From positions 1-6,168 of the forward strand of contig CALEHZ010000343.1 of NCBI GenBank assembly GCA_937875715.1: a DNA stretch of 6,168 nt, in the 5' to 3' direction. The stretch comes from an uncultured Campylobacter sp. (GTDB lineage Bacteria; Campylobacterota; Campylobacteria; Campylobacterales; Campylobacteraceae). The notes below the pieces were generated by a model. The model made no database searches, was not told the origin of the DNA, and worked only from the letters and a program-made list of their open reading frames with translations. This document shows, in pieces, positions 1-5,277 of the stretch. The translations under genes were made by a program, and so were the position numbers. Position 1 is the stretch's first letter. Every line of letters starts with the position of its first letter.

Positions 1-815
1 GGTTTCATATCTGAACCAGCAAAAAACTCTATATTATTTATTATTTCCATATCCTCTTTTGATATTTCAAAATCAAACAAATTTAAATTCTGCTGCATTC
101 TCTCTCTACTCTCAGATTTAGGAAGTGGTATTACTTCATTTTGCAAACACCATCTTAGGCAAAGCTTAGCTACTGATACATCATATTTTTTAGCTATTTC
201 TAATAATGTTTCATGATTTAACATTTTCCCTTTTCCTAAAGGTGCCCAAGCTTCTAAAACTATATTTTTTTCCCTACAAAAATCAATTGTTTCTTTTCTT
301 ACTAGGCCTGGATGAAACTCTATTTGATTAACAGCTGGTACAACTTCTGAGTTATTTAATATCGTTTCTAAATGCTGTTTTAAAAAATTTGAAACACCTA
401 TTGTTTTTGCTCTTCCTTCTTTATATATTTTTTCTAATGCTCTCCATGTGTCTATATTTGTCTTTTCATCATTATTTTTTGGCCAATGTATTAAAAATAG
501 GTCAACATAGTCTAAATCTAAATTTTTTAAAGTGTTTTCAAAAGATTTTAATGTGTTTTCATATCCCATTGAGTCTTTCCAAACTTTACTTGTAATAAAT
601 AAGTCTTCTCTTTTAACATTACTTTGTTTTATAGCTTTTCCTATTTCTAACTCATTTTTATATGCAGATGCTGTATCTATATGTCTATATCCAACTTCAA
701 TTGCTTTTTTTATAATATTAATACATTCATCCCCAGTAACTAATGAAGTACCAAACCCTATACTTGGTATATATTTTCCATTATTTAATTTTACTTGCCT
801 AGCGTTATATGACAT
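1..815 (-). CDS. Aldo/keto reductase (AKR superfamily), 3' end cut by the window edge
   Basis: This encodes an NAD(P)H-dependent aldo/keto reductase, a soluble TIM-barrel enzyme that reduces aldehydes or ketones. The visible 271 codons begin MSYNARQVKLNNGKYIPSIG and stay open to position 1. The family is usually about 270-290 residues, so only a short C-terminal tail should be missing. The classic catalytic tetrad is complete: Asp47 and Tyr52 in HIDTASAY, Lys77 in FITSKVW and His110 in LFLIHWP. Also visible are GVSNF, NQIEFHPG and the cofactor-binding stretch IPLPKS near the C-terminus. The start is supported by a strong GGAGG at 825-829, nine bases upstream. The gene starts 15 bases after the stop of the preceding frame, so the two look co-transcribed. 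Base and codon use (AGA, ATA, TTA, AGG) differ sharply from purM and the genes to its right, so the gene appears foreign to them. The substrate cannot be predicted. Confidence 0.93.
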   Translation of the reverse strand, partial: MSYNARQVKLNNGKYIPSIGFGTSLVTGDECINIIKKAIEVGYRHIDTASAYKNELEIGKAIKQSNVKREDLFITSKVWKDSMGYENTLKSFENTLKNLDLDYVDLFLIHWPKNNDEKTNIDTWRALEKIYKEGRAKTIGVSNFLKQHLETILNNSEVVPAVNQIEFHPGLVRKETIDFCREKNIVLEAWAPLGKGKMLNHETLLEIAKKYDVSVAKLCLRWCLQNEVIPLPKSESRERMQQNLNLFDFEISKEDMEIINNIEFFAGSDMK

Positions 816-830
816 AACTTAGTGCCTCCA

Positions 831-977
831 CTATTTCTTTATCTCTTCATATATATCTAATAATTTTTCCATCAATATTTCCTGTGAGTAATTTTTCTTT
901 GCATACTCCTGTAAATAATTAATATCAAAAGTTTTTTTACCATTTAATGCTTCATTTATTGCATATAAATTATACTC
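831..977 (-). pseudogene. Remnant of a glycosyltransferase C-terminus fused into the dehydratase frame
   Basis: The last 35-45 codons of the chimeric frame do not look like a dehydratase. They read GKKTFDINYLQEYAKKNYSQ followed by EILMEKLLDIYEEIKK. An aromatic-rich 'YAKKNYSQE' then an amphipathic 'EKLLDIYEEI' helix ending at the stop is the usual closing helix of family 4 (GT-B fold) glycosyltransferases. The codons have the AT-rich character of the downstream aldo/keto reductase, not of the dehydratase half. The switch lies somewhere between 939 and 977; the stretch YNLYAINEAL could belong to either parent, so the exact join cannot be set. If right, the donor had a glycosyltransferase directly followed by the reductase gene. 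The family assignment rests on a short tail and is an inference. Confidence 0.55.
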
Positions 978-1892
978 GCTGTGCTCGACCATTACAAGCT
1001 TTGAGCAGCCAAAACGAAGGCAGAGCTTACAAAGCTCAGAGCCGATTGTTCCGCCAGCACCTGTGATTAAGACCACCTTGCCACCAATGAATTCTTTGAT
1101 AACATCGCTATTTAAGTCCTTTGGCTTTCTAGCAAGTAAATCTTCAATGCTGATATCTTTGATGTTTGCATCATCACCAAGCAATGAAAAGAGCTTGATT
1201 TTTTTAAAGCCAAGTTCTGTTAAATGCGAGTGTAAGGCGTTTAGCTCAGTTGGACTTAGTTTTTTGCTGATTATTGCGGTGCTTATGCCATCTTCTATGT
1301 ATTTTTTAAGCTCACTCATAGACCCTACTAAAAAATCAGCACAAGTAGTTCCAACGACCTCTTGGCGTGGATCTACAATGCCAAGAGCGTAGTAACTAGC
1401 ATAGCCGTGAGTAAAGCCATTTAGTAATTGTAAGGTTTTATTTGTCGCTCCAATTATCACGCAAGCTTCTCCAGTTTGAGGCTTGCGAAAGTCCAAAAAC
1501 ACACGCTTTGAGATGCGTAAAGCACCCATTAAAAGTAGTGCTAAAAGCGCATCAATTAAAATCACGCTTCTAGGAAAGGGCTCAAAAAATTCATAAAAAG
1601 CAAAGAAAGCACCGGTAAAAACAAGAGCTGAAATAGCACAGATTATTGCCATTTTACGAGCTTCACGCAGGGCAAAAAATCTCCACGGCACTCTATAAAT
1701 GCCAAATTTGTAGGTTAAAATCAGTCGCAAAAGTGTCATAAAAGCGGCGAATTTTATCATTCCTGGCACAAAAATATCTGGAATCTCGCCAGAAAAACGA
1801 AGCAAAAAAGCAAAATACGCACTAAGCGCAAAAATGATTATATCGCAAAAAACAAAAAACGCTATGCGCCTAAATTTCGTAGCCCTAAACAT
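831..1892 (-). CDS. Chimeric, truncated PglF/WbpM-type nucleotide-sugar 4,6-dehydratase fused to a foreign C-terminal tail
   Basis: Intact PglF-type enzymes are membrane-bound UDP-GlcNAc 4,6-dehydratases that start UDP-bacillosamine and related sugar synthesis; C. jejuni PglF is about 590 residues. Here the first ~310 codons match that design. There are four hydrophobic segments (about residues 10-31, 42-60, 81-100 and 108-125), a linker domain with VIIGATNKT, then the start of the SDR Rossmann domain with TGAGGTIG at 277-284 and VMVEHSEYNLYAINEAL. The frame then changes to an AT-rich tail ending EKLLDIYEEIKK. Everything after the first Rossmann strands is absent, including the catalytic triad and Lys of the SDR fold and the sugar-binding half, so catalysis is not expected. 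The start at 1892 has only a weak AGGG-like ribosome site, and a TATAAT lies 11 bases upstream. The N-terminal assignment is strong. Whether the fusion is expressed or is an assembly artefact is unknown. Confidence 0.85.
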   Translation of the reverse strand: MFRATKFRRIAFFVFCDIIIFALSAYFAFLLRFSGEIPDIFVPGMIKFAAFMTLLRLILTYKFGIYRVPWRFFALREARKMAIICAISALVFTGAFFAFYEFFEPFPRSVILIDALLALLLMGALRISKRVFLDFRKPQTGEACVIIGATNKTLQLLNGFTHGYASYYALGIVDPRQEVVGTTCADFLVGSMSELKKYIEDGISTAIISKKLSPTELNALHSHLTELGFKKIKLFSLLGDDANIKDISIEDLLARKPKDLNSDVIKEFIGGKVVLITGAGGTIGSELCKLCLRFGCSKLVMVEHSEYNLYAINEALNGKKTFDINYLQEYAKKNYSQEILMEKLLDIYEEIKK

Positions 1893-1974
1893 AAATAGCC
1901 CTAATTATAAGAATTAAACTTGTAATTTTAGCCTATAAAAAGCTTTTTTAAGCTTATTTTTGAAAAAAAATTTT

Positions 1975-1992
1975 TGAATTTTATAAAATTTG
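1975..1992. repeat. Dispersed AT palindrome, imperfect copy
   Basis: This reads TGAATTTTATAAAATTTG, matching 16 of 18 bases of the palindrome TGAATTTTATAAAATTCA that recurs through the spacers. It lies in the divergent spacer upstream of the dehydratase start. Confidence 0.8.
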
Positions 1993-2001
1993 GTAGCTTT
2001 T

Positions 2002-2026
2002 AAAAAATTCAGGCTTTGAATTTTTT
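2002..2026. repeat. 10-base perfect inverted repeat with a 5-base loop
   Basis: The arms are AAAAAATTCA and TGAATTTTTT with loop GGCTT. Each arm resembles half of the dispersed palindrome, split open by the loop. The right arm ends in a T run, so it could act as a weak plus-strand terminator, but no gene is seen ending just upstream. Confidence 0.6.
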
Positions 2027-2061
2027 GTATGTATATTTTGACTAAATTAAGTCTAAAAAAA

Positions 2062-2067
2062 TATAAT
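2062..2067 (+). promoter_or_regulatory. Candidate sigma-70 -10 box (TATAAT) before the eight-codon frame
   Basis: A perfect TATAAT lies 20 bases upstream of the ATG at 2088 and 10 bases before AAAGGGAG. Campylobacter promoters often lack a clear -35 box, so the missing -35 does not argue against it. In a spacer this AT-rich, a chance match is possible. Confidence 0.4.
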
Positions 2068-2087
2068 CGCTTATTTAAAGGGAGAAT

Positions 2088-2114
2088 ATGAATAAGATTT
2101 TTGCTTTAATTTAA
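2088..2114 (+). CDS. Possible eight-residue leader peptide or stub of a lost gene (MNKIFALI)
   Basis: A very short frame, MNKIFALI then TAA, follows a good ribosome site (AAAGGGAG at 2077-2084) and a TATAAT box. The residues resemble the opening of a signal peptide, so this may be the surviving start of a decayed exported-protein gene. It could also be a small leader peptide for a transcript reaching purM, whose start is 212 bases further on, or chance. No continuation of a protein is visible in the other two plus frames after the stop. Confidence 0.25.
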   Translation: MNKIFALI

Positions 2115-2195
2115 TAAACTCTTTGGCATAGAATTTCAAAAAATTCAAACAAACTCACAAACTAGAATTCTGCCAAAATGGAGTTTTTAGAGCTT

Positions 2196-2234
2196 TGAAT
2201 TTTCTGGGTGAATTTTTTGCGTGAATTTTCTGGC
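2196..2234 (+). repeat. Three tandem 13-base units running into an 18-base palindrome
   Basis: The units are TGAATTTTCTGGG (2196-2208), TGAATTTTTTGCG (2209-2221) and TGAATTTTCTGGC (2222-2234). The dispersed palindrome follows in exact phase at 2235, sharing the TGAATTTT core. Each unit therefore repeats the left half of the palindrome. It lies 93-131 bases upstream of the purM start. Confidence 0.8.
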
Positions 2235-2252
2235 TGAATTTTATAAAATTCA
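2235..2252. repeat. Dispersed 18-base perfect palindrome TGAATTTTATAAAATTCA
   Basis: This is an exact copy and the last unit of the 13-base array. It lies 75 bases upstream of purM. An abortive half-copy, TGAATTTTAT, follows at 2303-2312, just before the purM ribosome site. Confidence 0.9.
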
Positions 2253-2288
2253 TTTTTTTAAATATTAAATATTTAAGCAAATTTTAGC

Positions 2289-2294
2289 TAAAAT
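2289..2294 (+). promoter_or_regulatory. Candidate purM -10 box (TAAAAT in GCTAAAAT)
   Basis: GCTAAAAT fits the epsilonproteobacterial -10 pattern and lies 32 bases before the purM ATG, which would give a leader of roughly 25 bases. No PurR-type operator could be recognised, and no -35 box is evident. Confidence 0.5.
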
Positions 2295-2326
2295 CCACGA
2301 TTTGAATTTTATGAAAAAGGGCAAAA

Positions 2327-3310
2327 ATGATTACTTATAAAGACTCTGGTGTTGATATAGACGCAGGAAACAGCTTTGTTGAGGGAATAAAGCCTTTTGT
2401 AGCAAGCACACAAAATTCTAGCTGTATCGGTGGAATCGGCTCATTTTCAGGTGCTTTTGCCATGCCTAGTGGCTATAAAGAGCCGGTTTTGCTAGCTGCT
2501 ACTGATGGTGTGGGAACAAAGCTTAGATTAGCAATTGATCTTGGCAAATACGATACTGTGGGCATCGATCTAGTCGCAATGTGCGTAAATGACCTTATTT
2601 GCAACTTTGGCAAACCTTTGTTTTTTTTAGATTATTACGCTACTGCCGCTCTTGATATAAACTCAGCAAAGCTTGTAGTAAAGGGCATCGCCGAGGGCTG
2701 TAAGCAAGCAAGTTGCGCGCTAATTGGCGGTGAGACTGCTGAGATGCCTAGCATGTATGCTAAAAATGATTTTGATTTAGCTGGCTTTGCTGTGGGCGTG
2801 GCTGAAAAAGAGCAGATTGACAGGCGAAATTTCGTCCAAAACGGCGATATTTTGCTGGCTTTGCCAAGCTCTGGACTTCATTCAAACGGCTTTTCACTTG
2901 CGCGCGCTGTGATAAAAAAACTAGGGCTTGATTTAAACTCTAGCTTTGATGGACGCACTTTGGGCGAAACTCTTTTAGAACCAACTAGAATTTATGTCAA
3001 AGAATTTTTAGCCTTAAAAGAGCATATAAAGGCACTTGCGCACATCACAGGTGGCGGAATTGTAGAAAATCTGCCTCGTGTATTTCCTAATAATTTGGGC
3101 GCAAAAATCGATGAAAAGGCGATAATTCGCCCAGAAATCTTTGATTTACTAGCTAAAGAAGTTCAAATTAGCGAAATGCGCCGCACCTTTAACTGTGGCG
3201 TTGGCATGGTGCTTGTAGTAAGCAAAGAAAATGCTGGCTTCGTGCTAAGCAACAGCGATGCTTACGCAATAGGCGAAGTTTGCGAAGGCAGCGGAGTTAA
3301 ATACTGCTAG
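2327..3310 (+). CDS. purM: Phosphoribosylformylglycinamidine cyclo-ligase (AIR synthetase)
   Basis: PurM performs the fifth step of de novo purine synthesis in the cytoplasm, the ATP-dependent closure of formylglycinamidine ribonucleotide to 5-aminoimidazole ribonucleotide. The 327 residues fit the family length of about 330-345. Landmarks in order are the N-terminal YKDSGVDIDAGN (4-15), the Gly-rich GGIGSFSG (35-42), ATDGVGTKL (58-66), VNDL then PLFFLDYYAT (about 87-106), the nucleotide-site signature GGETAEMPSMY (134-144), GLHSNGFSLAR (about 184-194) and HITGGGIVENLPRVFP near residue 240. The start has AAAGGG five bases upstream. The gene stands alone on the plus strand, with the divergent dehydratase to the left and convergent SGNH gene to the right, so it is probably monocistronic. 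No defect is seen and the codon use matches the genes to its right. Confidence 0.98.
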   Translation: MITYKDSGVDIDAGNSFVEGIKPFVASTQNSSCIGGIGSFSGAFAMPSGYKEPVLLAATDGVGTKLRLAIDLGKYDTVGIDLVAMCVNDLICNFGKPLFFLDYYATAALDINSAKLVVKGIAEGCKQASCALIGGETAEMPSMYAKNDFDLAGFAVGVAEKEQIDRRNFVQNGDILLALPSSGLHSNGFSLARAVIKKLGLDLNSSFDGRTLGETLLEPTRIYVKEFLALKEHIKALAHITGGGIVENLPRVFPNNLGAKIDEKAIIRPEIFDLLAKEVQISEMRRTFNCGVGMVLVVSKENAGFVLSNSDAYAIGEVCEGSGVKYC

Positions 3311-3312
3311 TA

Positions 3313-3348
3313 TTTTTTAACTGAATTTTATAAAATTCAGTTAAAAAA
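3313..3348. repeat. 36-base perfect palindrome between purM and the convergent SGNH gene
   Basis: The arms TTTTTTAACTGAATTTTA and TAAAATTCAGTTAAAAAA are exact reverse complements with no loop, centred between 3330 and 3331. The dispersed palindrome is its core, extended by nine bases on each side. It begins two bases after the purM stop. It could slow or end transcription from either side, but the T tract is on the 5' arm and the A tract on the 3' arm, the reverse of a normal terminator. Confidence 0.9.
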
Positions 3349-3376
3349 TTCACTTTTATTTGGCTGAATTTTATGA

Positions 3377-3394
3377 AACTGCAGCAACTGCAGC
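3377..3394 (+). repeat. Tandem duplication of AACTGCAGC
   Basis: Two adjacent exact copies (3377-3385 and 3386-3394), each with a CTGCAG, sit between two AT palindrome copies in the convergent spacer. They are more GC-rich than their surroundings. Function unknown; slippage or a small duplication is the simplest reading. Confidence 0.75.
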
Positions 3395-3396
3395 GA

Positions 3397-3427
3397 TTTT
3401 ATAAAATTCACTTTTTATAAAATTCAC
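3397..3427. repeat. Two directly repeated palindrome parts overlapping the SGNH stop codon
   Basis: TTTTATAAAATTCAC occurs at 3397-3411 and again at 3413-3427. Read on the minus strand, each copy is GTGAATTTTATAAAA. The copy at 3413-3427 contains the TGA stop (3424-3426) of the SGNH hydrolase gene, so the repeat reaches into the coding frame. Confidence 0.85.
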
Positions 3428-4077
3428 TCAGCCAAAAGCTCGTTTATTAGCGGTAAAATCGCTGCTGCTAAAGCTTTGTGATCTTGGTTACTCATGTGAA
3501 TCTCATCCATTTCATGCGCAGAACCTATAATTTTACCAGCGTCTAAAAACTTAACATTTCTTTGAAAGGCTAGCTTTTGAAGTTCGCCGTTAAATACTTT
3601 TGAGTTTGTGCTAAGCGCCTTTTTTGCTTTATCCCCCAAAAAACTAGGCTCTAAAAGTGGCGGTGCAATGACTAAAATTTTTCTAACACCAGCTCTTTTT
3701 AAATCGCTTAAAAGCAGACTATAATACTCACTCATACTCTGCGGACTAGCGCCAAGCGCAAGGTCGTTTGTGCCTAGCATGATTACAGCGATTTGAAATT
3801 TTGCGTCTTTTAAGAGCGTTCTTAAAGCTCTAATGCCGTTAAATTCAGCATTTGGTATATCAAGAGCTATTGTTCTGCCGTTTTTAGCGTTGATTTGTGC
3901 TGTGATTTTGTCTTTTAACTCATTTTTAATGATACCAGCAAAAGTGCTATTTTCATCATGCGTGGCGTTTAAATCAGCCTTTGTGCCAAGCGTGTTTGAA
4001 TCGCCAAAAAACAGCACACTAACAGGCTCAGCCAGACAAAAACAGCCAAAAAGGCAAAGTAAAAATAATTTTTTCAT
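3424..4077 (-). CDS. Exported SGNH/GDSL-family hydrolase
   Basis: This is a 217-residue serine hydrolase of the SGNH/GDSL family (esterase, lysophospholipase or thioesterase-like). A Sec-type signal, MKKLFLLCLFGCFCLA, likely ends after Ala16, placing the enzyme in the periplasm. Cys12 and Cys14 make a lipoprotein conceivable, but the residues before them do not form a good lipobox. All four consensus blocks are present: nucleophile Ser27 in FGDSNTLG, Gly67 in KNGRT, Asn104 in MLGTNDLALG, and Asp191-His194 in DEIHMS. The start is one base after the ung stop, with its ribosome site AAAGGA inside the end of ung, so the pair is probably translationally coupled. The C-terminal stop TGA comes from a dispersed palindrome copy. 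The substrate is unknown; acyl or acetyl ester removal from lipids or cell-surface polymers is possible. Confidence 0.9.
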   Translation of the reverse strand: MKKLFLLCLFGCFCLAEPVSVLFFGDSNTLGTKADLNATHDENSTFAGIIKNELKDKITAQINAKNGRTIALDIPNAEFNGIRALRTLLKDAKFQIAVIMLGTNDLALGASPQSMSEYYSLLLSDLKRAGVRKILVIAPPLLEPSFLGDKAKKALSTNSKVFNGELQKLAFQRNVKFLDAGKIIGSAHEMDEIHMSNQDHKALAAAILPLINELLAE

Positions 4078-4078
4078 T

Positions 4079-4774
4079 TTAGTCCTTTAAATCCCAATTT
4101 ATCGGCTCTATGCCGTGATTTTTTAAGTAATTATTACATTTTGAAAAAGGCTTTGAGCCAAAAAATGCGCCTTTTGCCAAAGGGCTAGGATGCGCTGCTT
4201 TTAGCACCAAATGCTTGGTCTCATCTATCAAATCAGCCTTTTTTTTGGCAAAATTTCCCCAAAGCATAAAAACTAGATTTTGCTTTTTATCACTTAGTGC
4301 TTTTATCGCAGCATCTGTGAAGTTTTGCCAGCCAAAAGTAGCATGAGAGTTTGAAATTCCAGCATTTACGCTAAGCGTGGCATTTAGCAGCAAAACACCT
4401 TGTTTTGCCCATGCTGACAAATCACCGCAAAAAAGGCTTGTATCAATGCCAAGGTCGCTCTCAATTTCTTTAAAAATATTTTTAAGACTTGGTGGAATTC
4501 TCACGCCCTTTGGCACAGAAAACGATAATCCCATCGCTTCATTTTCGTTTATATAAGGATCTTGCCCTAAAATCACGCATTTTACATTATCAAAAGGCGT
4601 TAGATTAAAAGCATTGAAAATCAAAGAACTTGGTGGATAGACTTTGTGCAAAGCCTTTGCTGCTAATAACTTTGCTTTAAGCTCGCTAAAATAAGGGCTT
4701 AAAAACTCATCTTTAAGGGCGTTTTTCCAGCCACTTTCTATTTTTACATTATCTAAATTTATTGAAGTATTCAT
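4079..4774 (-). CDS. ung: Uracil-DNA glycosylase, family 1
   Basis: Ung removes uracil from DNA by cutting the N-glycosidic bond, the first step of base excision repair of deaminated cytosine. The 231 residues fit the family. Visible motifs are the water-activating loop GQDPY at 70-74 (Asp72 as catalytic base), the MGLSFSVP segment (81-88), the proline-rich IPPSLKNIF loop (93-101), LLLNATLSV with uracil-binding Asn131, FMLWGNFAKKK (169-179) and the minor-groove loop AHPSPLA with catalytic His195. Residue 75, directly after GQDPY, is Ile (codon ATA), where E. coli, human and C. jejuni enzymes have His. The first Met matches the usual N-terminus of epsilonproteobacterial Ung, yet no clear ribosome site precedes it. 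The SGNH gene follows one base after the stop. Confidence 0.97.
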   Translation of the reverse strand: MNTSINLDNVKIESGWKNALKDEFLSPYFSELKAKLLAAKALHKVYPPSSLIFNAFNLTPFDNVKCVILGQDPYINENEAMGLSFSVPKGVRIPPSLKNIFKEIESDLGIDTSLFCGDLSAWAKQGVLLLNATLSVNAGISNSHATFGWQNFTDAAIKALSDKKQNLVFMLWGNFAKKKADLIDETKHLVLKAAHPSPLAKGAFFGSKPFSKCNNYLKNHGIEPINWDLKD

Positions 4775-4778
4775 AAGA

Positions 4779-4784
4779 ATTATA
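4779..4784 (-). promoter_or_regulatory. Candidate ung -10 box (TATAAT) unusually close to the start codon
   Basis: TATAAT on the minus strand ends only four bases before the ung ATG, and no Shine-Dalgarno sequence is visible between 4775 and 4800. A start site 6-8 bases downstream of the box would fall in or next to the ATG, implying a leaderless or near-leaderless transcript. Otherwise ung is read through from rplT, whose stop lies 57 bases upstream. Confidence 0.4.
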
Positions 4785-4795
4785 AAGTAGAATTC

Positions 4796-4825
4796 AGAAT
4801 TTTTTAGAAAATTCTAGAATTTTTT
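4796..4825. repeat. Mutually exclusive AT hairpins between rplT and ung
   Basis: AGAATTTTTT occurs twice (4796-4805 and 4816-4825). The segment AAAATTCT at 4808-4815 can pair either with AGAATTTT at 4796-4803 or with AGAATTTT at 4816-4823, the latter giving a 16-base perfect palindrome. It may weakly end rpmI-rplT transcripts, but it lacks a GC stem followed by a U run. Confidence 0.55.
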
Positions 4826-4831
4826 CAAAGA

Positions 4832-5185
4832 TTATAAAGCTTTTTTAGCTGCTTCTACAATCTTAGCAAATGCGGCTGCATCGCTCATAGCAAGGTTTGC
4901 TAGAACTTTGCGGTCAAGCTCGATATTTGCTTTTTTAAGCCCGTTCATAAAACGAGAATAGCTAATGTCATTTAGGCGACATCCAGCATTGATACGGATG
5001 ATCCAAAGACGGCGAAAATCACGCTTTTTAGCCTTCCTGTCACGGAAAGCATACACCAAAGAGCGCTCTAATTGCTCTTTTGCTTTTCTAAAATGTTTGT
5101 GTCTTGCGCTGAAAAATCCACGCGCTAATTTTAAGACTTTTTTATGTCTTCTGCGGCGAACTACGCCTGTTTTAACTCTTGCCAT
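4832..5185 (-). CDS. rplT: 50S ribosomal protein L20
   Basis: L20 binds 23S rRNA and is needed early in large-subunit assembly. The 117 residues match the family. The long basic N-terminal extension opens [20 protein letters not shown], followed by [20 protein letters not shown], the highly conserved [13 protein letters not shown] and a C-terminal domain with [26 protein letters not shown] seven bases upstream fixes the start. It follows rpmI by 92 bases on the same strand in the widespread rpmI-rplT order. infC is not upstream, which is also the case in C. jejuni. In E. coli and B. subtilis L20 represses its own operon through mRNA structures; whether that happens here is an open inference. 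Confidence 0.99.
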   Translation of the reverse strand: MARVKTGVVRRRRHKKVLKLARGFFSARHKHFRKAKEQLERSLVYAFRDRKAKKRDFRRLWIIRINAGCRLNDISYSRFMNGLKKANIELDRKVLANLAMSDAAAFAKIVEAAKKAL

Positions 5186-5205
5186 TTTATTTTCCTTTTA
5201 CTTGT

Positions 5206-5230
5206 GGCGCCCTTTTTAAGGGACTTTGCC
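5206..5230 (-). promoter_or_regulatory. Candidate structured leader upstream of rplT
   Basis: In the AT-rich rpmI-rplT spacer a GC-rich pocket can fold on the minus-strand RNA. The inner stem is CCCTT/AAGGG (5218-5222 with 5210-5214) with a three-base AAA loop, and an outer GGC/GCC pair (5228-5230 with 5206-5208) closes it. It lies 20-45 bases before the rplT start. Its place and form would suit an autoregulatory L20 binding site, but this is inferred from position only. Confidence 0.35.
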
Positions 5231-5250
5231 TAAGCGGCGGTTAAATTAAA

Positions 5251-5272
5251 TTTAGAATTTAAAAATTCTAAA
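5251..5272. repeat. 10-base inverted repeat after rpmI
   Basis: The arms TTTAGAATTT and AAATTCTAAA enclose two bases and lie 6 bases after the rpmI stop. On the minus strand the stem is preceded by a T run rather than followed by one, so it is a poor terminator. It may adjust transcript levels or stability between rpmI and rplT. Confidence 0.6.
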
Positions 5273-5277
5273 AAACC

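Larger units (their letters stand above)
1893..2326. other. 434-base AT-rich divergent spacer between the dehydratase and purM
   Basis: No gene of ordinary length is visible on either strand. The spacer holds two AAGCTT copies separated by TTTT (1940-1955), a palindrome copy (1975-1992), a 10-base inverted repeat (2002-2026), a promoter-like -10 box with an eight-codon reading frame (2062-2114), further GAATT-type palindromes (GAATTT/AAATTC at 2131-2146 and AGAATTCT at 2164-2171), a 13-base tandem array ending in an 18-base palindrome (2196-2252), and the purM promoter. It may include a decayed gene, but no recognisable protein fragment remains. Confidence 0.8.

Noticed and set aside
389..822. 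Two plus-strand frames (389-595 and 532-822) with hydrophobic, Phe/Leu/Ser-rich translations
   Set aside because: They lie opposite the aldo/keto reductase, which has a complete catalytic tetrad on the minus strand. Their composition is what the complement of an AT-rich gene gives.
1063..1392. Plus-strand frame of 109 codons inside the dehydratase
   Set aside because: It is antisense to a well-matched membrane and Rossmann protein, and shows no recognisable motif or ribosome site.
831..1892. The shortened dehydratase explained by a simple frameshift
   Set aside because: The sequence to the left is the fully readable aldo/keto reductase gene, and no remaining dehydratase half is present in any frame.
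3313..3348. 36-base palindrome as an ordinary rho-independent terminator
   Set aside because: It has no GC-rich stem, and on either strand the 3' side carries A residues rather than a T run.
3833..5219. Plus-strand frames at 3833-4090 and 4965-5219
   Set aside because: These mirror the SGNH gene and rplT on the opposite strand; the Arg-rich look of the second comes from the rplT complement.
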